DNA of 64,000 nucleotides from Oscillibacter valericigenes. Lineage in GTDB: Bacteria > Bacillota > Clostridia > Oscillospirales > Oscillospiraceae. The stretch is taken from positions 1 through 64,000 of the forward strand of contig NZ_JACSNX010000007.1 in NCBI RefSeq assembly GCF_016902445.1, read 5' to 3'. Below are positions 59,050 through 64,000 of this stretch, piece after piece (position 1 is the first letter of the stretch; each line of letters begins with the position of its first letter). A program made the translations under genes and the position numbers. A model generated the notes under the pieces. That model was not told where the DNA came from, did not search any database, and saw nothing but the letters and a program-made list of their open reading frames with translations.

Positions 59050-59331
59050 TTACTCCTCCCGCAAAAAATTGATCCGGCCCAGATCGATCCCCATCTGCAG
59101 CCCCAGCAGGAAGCACGCCTTGTCAGAGCACGCCGCCGCGCGGGCCCAGGCGTCCTCCAGGTCCAGCAGCAGCGACAGCAGGGGCCCCTCTCCGCCGCAG
59201 GCGCCGCGCACCTGGGCCTCCAGCTCTCTCTGCAGCCGTTCCAGTTCCTGCCACTCCGGGTCCCGTCCCCGGAGCCCCGGGCGCATCTGCACCAGGGCCT
59301 GACTGAAAAATTCGATCGTATCGCTTTGCAT
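59050..59331 (-). CDS. Small DUF6809-like protein (93 aa)
   Basis: 93 residues, helical, with a hydrophobic C-terminal stretch (SDKACFLLGLQMGIDLGRIN) that resembles the small DUF6809 proteins of gut Clostridia; no function is known. ATG 59331 follows AAGGAGGACTGTC; a longer upstream frame has no SD and crosses a terminator. Confidence 0.72.
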   Translation of the reverse strand: MQSDTIEFFSQALVQMRPGLRGRDPEWQELERLQRELEAQVRGACGGEGPLLSLLLDLEDAWARAAACSDKACFLLGLQMGIDLGRINFLREE

Positions 59332-59422
59332 GACAGTCCTCCTTAACATGAGATGCCTTTCACTATACAGGCAGGGCGCCCCGCAGAGCAAGGAAAGACC
59401 TGTGAACTTTCCGGGGACCCGC

Positions 59423-59457
59423 AAAAAAATCCGGCCCCCGGATCGGATCCGGAGGCC
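59423..59457 (-). terminator. Terminator of asnS
   Basis: A 12-bp inverted repeat with one G-U pair (59433-59444/59446-59457) is followed on the minus strand by GGATTTTTTTGC. A second, longer wobble-containing hairpin lies before it at 59484-59525. Confidence 0.8.
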
Positions 59458-59538
59458 AGGAAACGGCCGCATATCTGCGGCGGGGCCCCGACGTCCTGCC
59501 CGGAAGCGGGCGGAACATCGGGGCCGCTGGTCCTGATA

Positions 59539-60933
<1,395 letters not shown>

Positions 60934-61055
60934 AACATTCACCCGTTTTCTCATGTTTGGTGGGAATTTTGCACAATTCTAGGGTATTGTACTCCATCCC
61001 AACGGATTTTACAAGAGGGAACGGGAGTTTTCAGCGGGATTTCAGAACCTCTCGG

Positions 61056-61949
61056 TCAGGAGATGGCCTCCGCCCCAACGGTATAGACGCTCCAATGGCC
61101 GTCCACGCTGGCGGCAGTGCAGTTGGTGAAGGAATAGGCCCCCGTGCCGCCGCGCCACTTCTCCGCGTCAAAGCGGACACCACTGTAGTCCGGTATCTCG
61201 TCCCCGGGGCCGACGCAAGGCAGGCTGAACGCCACCGGGTCCTGGTCCTGGGTCTCTTTAATGGAGAAGAGACAGCCGTCCTCCCAGTACAGGTTTTCCC
61301 CGTCGATGTAGCCCTGGTCCACCAGCTCCTGATAGGTGCCCTCCATGGGCATCAGGCCGTGGTCCATGCCGAAGGCGTAGGCCACCGCCGAGCGCTCGCT
61401 CTCCGGCAGGGAGGTCTCCGACAGGTCCACCCCCAGCTCCGTGATGCCGTCATTCAGCCCCGGGTCCACTTCCCACAGATCGTTCAGCACGTCCCGGTAC
61501 AGGCGGCACAGGTCGTTGAAGCCGTCCTCCAAAATACGGACCGCCGTCACCTCCCCGAACCGGGCCGGGTAGGACTCCATCACTGTGCCGTCCCAGGTGA
61601 CCTCCACCAGGGCGCCGGCCACGGGGGCCCAGTCCAGCAGGGCCATCTGCTCCTGGGTGTAGCCCTCGATGGTCAGATCCTCCACGCTGGAAATGTCCAG
61701 GGTGTACACGTCCCCGGCCCCGCCGTCCGCCTTGGCCAGGAGCGCCGGCTGGCCGCCTTCTCCGGCATCCACCAGCCGGAAGGTCTCCGTCACCTGGCCG
61801 GGCTCCGCCGTCTCTCCCCCGGTCTGGGTCTCCTCCGAGGGCGTGCCGCCGGGATCGGTCCCCCCACCGGCGGGGATATCGCCGCCGGCGCAGGCCGCCA
61901 GCAGGCAGGCGCAGAAGTACAGGCTCAAAAACAAACACCATTTTTTCAT
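61056..61949 (-). CDS. Lipoprotein of a LytTR operon
   Basis: 297 residues. Signal peptide with lipobox LAAC (Cys20), then a Gly/Thr/Glu-rich linker and a globular domain of no family I recognise (LTIEGYTQEQMALLDWAPV). Contains late cysteines (LPCVGPGDE). Its SD GAGGAGG lies wholly inside a perfect 15-bp hairpin, with the ATG at the stem base, so initiation may be controlled. Last gene after a LytTR regulator and two membrane proteins. Confidence 0.82.
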   Translation of the reverse strand: MKKWCLFLSLYFCACLLAACAGGDIPAGGGTDPGGTPSEETQTGGETAEPGQVTETFRLVDAGEGGQPALLAKADGGAGDVYTLDISSVEDLTIEGYTQEQMALLDWAPVAGALVEVTWDGTVMESYPARFGEVTAVRILEDGFNDLCRLYRDVLNDLWEVDPGLNDGITELGVDLSETSLPESERSAVAYAFGMDHGLMPMEGTYQELVDQGYIDGENLYWEDGCLFSIKETQDQDPVAFSLPCVGPGDEIPDYSGVRFDAEKWRGGTGAYSFTNCTAASVDGHWSVYTVGAEAIS

Positions 61950-61998
61950 ACCAAACCGCCTCCTCTGCCTGTATAGTCGGCAAAGGAGGCGGTTTGGT
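61950..61998 (-). promoter_or_regulatory. SD-masking hairpin before the lipoprotein
   Basis: ACCAAACCGCCTCCT (61984-61998 as its complement) pairs perfectly over 15 bp with the SD-bearing AGGAGGCGGTTTGGT arm; the minus-strand AUG follows the last paired base directly. The 19-nt loop has an inner GCC/GGC pair. It lies 19 bases after the previous gene's stop. Free energy was not computed. Confidence 0.7.
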
Positions 61999-62017
61999 TC
62001 CGGGAACCGGGAATTTT

Positions 62018-62521
62018 TCACCGGGCGGGAAGGAAAAAGGTCCAGGGCGCGGTGACGATTGCCAGGGCCAGGGCGGCCCGGTGGGCCTCCCGGTCTGTGA
62101 GCCCAGCGGCACGCAGGGGCTTTTTATCCAAATAGTAGATGCACACGCCGGCGATGGCCACGGCCGCCAAGGTCCAGAGGAAGGCCACTGGGTGCGAAAA
62201 GGGATCCCCCATGACGCCCTCCAGCCACTTCTGCCAGAAGGCGCGCCGGCGGCCGATGTTCATGTCCCACAGGATCAGCGCCAGAAGCAGCCAGGCCACT
62301 CCGGCGGCGTCAGCGGCAAAGCCCCGCCACCAGACCCGCCACCAGAGGTACCTCATCAGCCGCCCCTTGTCCCGCCGTCCCAGGGCCAGCAGGGCGCACA
62401 GCAGCACCTCCGTGTCGATCAACAGGTTGCCTGGCAAAAGGAGGAGCCACACCTGGGGAAAGATCCACAGCAGCCACAGCGGCAGGATCATGTTGTAGAG
62501 CCGGATTTCACGTTTCTCCAC
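62018..62521 (-). CDS. Four-TM membrane protein of a LytTR operon
   Basis: 167 residues with about four hydrophobic helices (MILPLWLLWIFPQVWLLLLP; GVAWLLLALILW; FLWTLAAVAIAGVCIYYL; AALALAIVTAPWTFFL). No family recognised. Start is GTG 62521 after AAGGAGACACAGCT; it overlaps the previous gene by 14 bases. Confidence 0.78.
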   Translation of the reverse strand: MEKREIRLYNMILPLWLLWIFPQVWLLLLPGNLLIDTEVLLCALLALGRRDKGRLMRYLWWRVWWRGFAADAAGVAWLLLALILWDMNIGRRRAFWQKWLEGVMGDPFSHPVAFLWTLAAVAIAGVCIYYLDKKPLRAAGLTDREAHRAALALAIVTAPWTFFLPAR

Positions 62522-63365
62522 AGCTGTGTCTCCTTACCCGCCTCACAAGAGCTCCCAGCAGGTTTCCCGCCAGGGTGAACACGAATGCCGCACCGGCCTG
62601 GAACAGGGCCGTGTAGTTGTAAACCAGGAACACGCAGGGCAGCGTCAGCACGCCGCAGGCCACTGGCAGCAGCAGGGCGACGCCGAACCGGCGGCCGGCG
62701 CTCCAGCCCACGGCCAGGCAGAAGAAGGGCAGCAGCAGATAGGGATAGAACAGCTGCGTCAACCCCGGGACGTCCGGCGGGTCTAGCAGTCTCAGCAGCA
62801 GCGGCAGCAGCAGCTCCAGCGCCCCAGCCAGCAGCAGATAGGGCTTCAACAGCCGTGCCTGCCAGACACCTCCGGCGGCCGGGCGGGCCAGCCCCAGCGC
62901 CCGGCGGATGGCGTCCAGCTCCGCCCGCCAGCGGAGATACCGCAGCAGCCAGACCACCAGGTACATCAGCCAGTAGATCCCCAGCAGCAGGAGCAGCCCC
63001 TGCCAGTTTGCCGGCGGCAGGCCGCATATCCAGCACACTCCTGCAAACAGGGCCGAGGAGCACAGCAGATGCGCCGCCGTCCGGGCCGCCACCGCAGTGC
63101 CCGGTCCCTCCATGGGCGGCACTGCCAGGCCAACCAAGGCCCCGAAGCCAAAGGCCAGTGCCAGCTCCAGGGCCAGCACCGCCGGGACAGGCCAGGCCAG
63201 GGCGTCCAGCACGGCCCGGCGGACCAGCAGGGGATCCTCCGGCGGCACCGCCAGGCTGCCGCGCCAGGCCACAAACAGCAGTACCGCCACCACAGCCAGC
63301 AGGCCGCACACCGCCGCCCACAGCAGCCGCTGCCGGTTCAGCGGCGTGAACATCCGGTTTTTCAC
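62508..63365 (-). CDS. Polytopic membrane protein of a LytTR operon
   Basis: 285 residues with seven or eight membrane helices and Leu-rich segments. No family recognised; topology is like membrane partners of LytTR regulators (DUF3021-type) but longer. GTG 63365 overlaps the LytTR stop (GTGA) and has AGGAGG upstream, so translation is coupled. Confidence 0.78.
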   Translation of the reverse strand: MKNRMFTPLNRQRLLWAAVCGLLAVVAVLLFVAWRGSLAVPPEDPLLVRRAVLDALAWPVPAVLALELALAFGFGALVGLAVPPMEGPGTAVAARTAAHLLCSSALFAGVCWICGLPPANWQGLLLLLGIYWLMYLVVWLLRYLRWRAELDAIRRALGLARPAAGGVWQARLLKPYLLLAGALELLLPLLLRLLDPPDVPGLTQLFYPYLLLPFFCLAVGWSAGRRFGVALLLPVACGVLTLPCVFLVYNYTALFQAGAAFVFTLAGNLLGALVRRVRRHSCGET

Positions 63366-63802
63366 AGTCCCAACACCTCCTTGATCCGCTTCACATACCG
63401 GCGGGAGGCCCAGCACACAGTCCCATCCGACAGCGTGATGCGGATGGTACCAGTGAGGGTCAGGTCCAGCGCCGTCACCTGCCTCAGATTGACGATCTCC
63501 GAGTGGGAGATCCGGGCGAACCGCAAGGCCGCCAGACGCTCCTCCAACTCGTACAGCCGCTGCCGGACAGTATAGAGCCCCGCTGCCGTCTGGGCTCGAA
63601 CCTCCTTGTCCTCCCCATAAAAACGGAGGATGTCCGCCAAATTCAGAGGTGTCGCCTCCGCTCCCCGGAATCCCAGGACCGTCCCGTTTCCCTCCACCAG
63701 GAGACGGGCCGCCAAGGCCTCTACTTCCGGCGTGGCCGCCGGGGCGTGGATCGTCACCTGGATATCTGTCCGTTCCGGCTCCAGTACCACATTTACTTTC
63801 AC
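63362..63802 (-). CDS. LytTR-family DNA-binding regulator
   Basis: 146 residues, no receiver domain. The C-terminal LytTR fold is clear: FARISHSEIVNLRQVTALDL and ITLSDGTVCWASRRYVKRI. Start GTG 63802 follows AGGAGGGGGGG; a longer in-frame ATG lies over the promoter. Standalone LytTR proteins usually control the membrane genes next to them. Confidence 0.9.
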   Translation of the reverse strand: MKVNVVLEPERTDIQVTIHAPAATPEVEALAARLLVEGNGTVLGFRGAEATPLNLADILRFYGEDKEVRAQTAAGLYTVRQRLYELEERLAALRFARISHSEIVNLRQVTALDLTLTGTIRITLSDGTVCWASRRYVKRIKEVLGL

Positions 63803-63824
63803 GACCCCCCCTCCTTTCAGACCC

Positions 63825-63853
63825 AGTATAGGAGATTTCTGCCGAACCGTCCA
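63825..63853 (-). promoter_or_regulatory. Promoter of the LytTR operon
   Basis: TGGACG (63848-63853) and TATACT (63825-63830) on the minus strand are 17 bases apart, just before the LytTR SD. Confidence 0.55.
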
Positions 63854-63905
63854 GGGTTTCCTGATCATTGGCGCCCAGCGGGTGACAGACGGCCGAAACT
63901 TGGGC

Positions 63906-63933
63906 TTGACATTTTGGAAAACATCCGTATACT
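63906..63933 (+). promoter_or_regulatory. Promoter of the gene at the right edge
   Basis: TTGACA (63906-63911) and TATACT (63928-63933) are 16 bases apart. AAGCATTAGATTAG and following AT-rich inverted pieces downstream may be an operator. Confidence 0.75.
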
Positions 63934-63981
63934 AAGCATTAGATTAGTTATCTTAATTTTTGCTTACAAGGAGGCGGTGCC

Positions 63982-64000
63982 ATGACCCAGCGGGAACGGC
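63982..64000 (+). CDS. Start of a gene cut by the window edge
   Basis: Only six codons (Met-Thr-Gln-Arg-Glu-Arg) are inside the window. AAGGAGG at 63969-63975 is seven bases before the ATG and a good promoter lies upstream, so this is a real start; the product cannot be named. Confidence 0.7.

Noticed and set aside
58350..59302. Overlapping plus-strand frames opposite mgtC and the DUF6809-like gene
   Set aside because: Low-complexity Arg/Pro/Ala translations without SD.

Overview
The window is chromosomal DNA from a G+C-rich Gram-positive anaerobe, most likely a clostridial gut bacterium of the Oscillospiraceae type (Flavonifractor/Lawsonibacter/Dysosmobacter-like). The evidence is strong Shine-Dalgarno sites before nearly every gene, two T-box leaders, a tandem glycine riboswitch, TTGACA-17-TATAAT promoters, tRNA genes with encoded CCA, a 2-hydroxyacyl-CoA dehydratase-activator megaprotein and a YerC/YmdB/YchF gene complement. 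The family assignment is inference from content and base composition. I see no rRNA, CRISPR array, insertion sequence or prophage.

Layout. 1-6.2 kb (minus strand): a promoter and leader running out of the window (probably toward infC), a T-box-controlled threonyl-tRNA synthetase, and an operon ymdB-ybaK-yhaO-ansA. 6.2-14.1 kb: LysR regulator with a TRIC channel, a small XRE/56-aa module around a palindromic operator, an ECF sigma gene with an anti-sigma-like membrane M23 peptidase, ychF with a small partner, an XRE/membrane-protein pair, a non-coding stretch of stacked hairpins and an HtrA-type protease. 14.3-21.2 kb: FAD oxidoreductase, D-2-hydroxyacid dehydrogenase, membrane-anchored XRE, iron alcohol dehydrogenase, AraC regulator, thyA-folA. 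21.2-27.3 kb: two more ECF sigma/anti-sigma operons flanking a zinc-ribbon membrane protein and recG. 27.3-33.5 kb: yfbR, mtaB, cysteine desulfurase, MATE, rlmA-like, isochorismatase-like.

33.5-43 kb (minus): an Lsa-like ABC-F gene behind a transcription attenuator, then a complete phosphate operon read as pstS-pstC-pstA-pstB-phoU-HD protein-phoP-phoR, led by a Pho-box array. 43-51.4 kb: an iron-dependent dehydrogenase and a T-box-controlled YkvI-family transporter, a 1473-aa BadF/HgdC-like ATPase, and a five-tRNA operon (Val, Asp, Phe, Gly, Cys). 51.4-64 kb: hslO, a methyltransferase and yerC; a DUF3298-like protein; AgcS under a glycine riboswitch; a PfkB kinase; tandem MgtC proteins; asnS; and an operon of a LytTR regulator, two membrane proteins and a lipoprotein whose ribosome-binding site lies inside a perfect 15-bp hairpin.

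Common theme: much of the regulation visible here is at the RNA level (T-boxes, riboswitch, ABC-F attenuator, SD-masking hairpin) or by autoregulated small modules (three ECF sigma pairs, three XRE modules, LytTR). No single locus is clearly a wholly new system; the strongest leads are the SD-masking hairpin in the LytTR operon, the sigma/M23 anti-sigma module, the hairpin array at 12.3-12.6 kb, the ABC-F leader and the T-box-driven YkvI transporter. Start codons were chosen from SD spacing and translational overlaps; where they decide the protein N-terminus this is stated.
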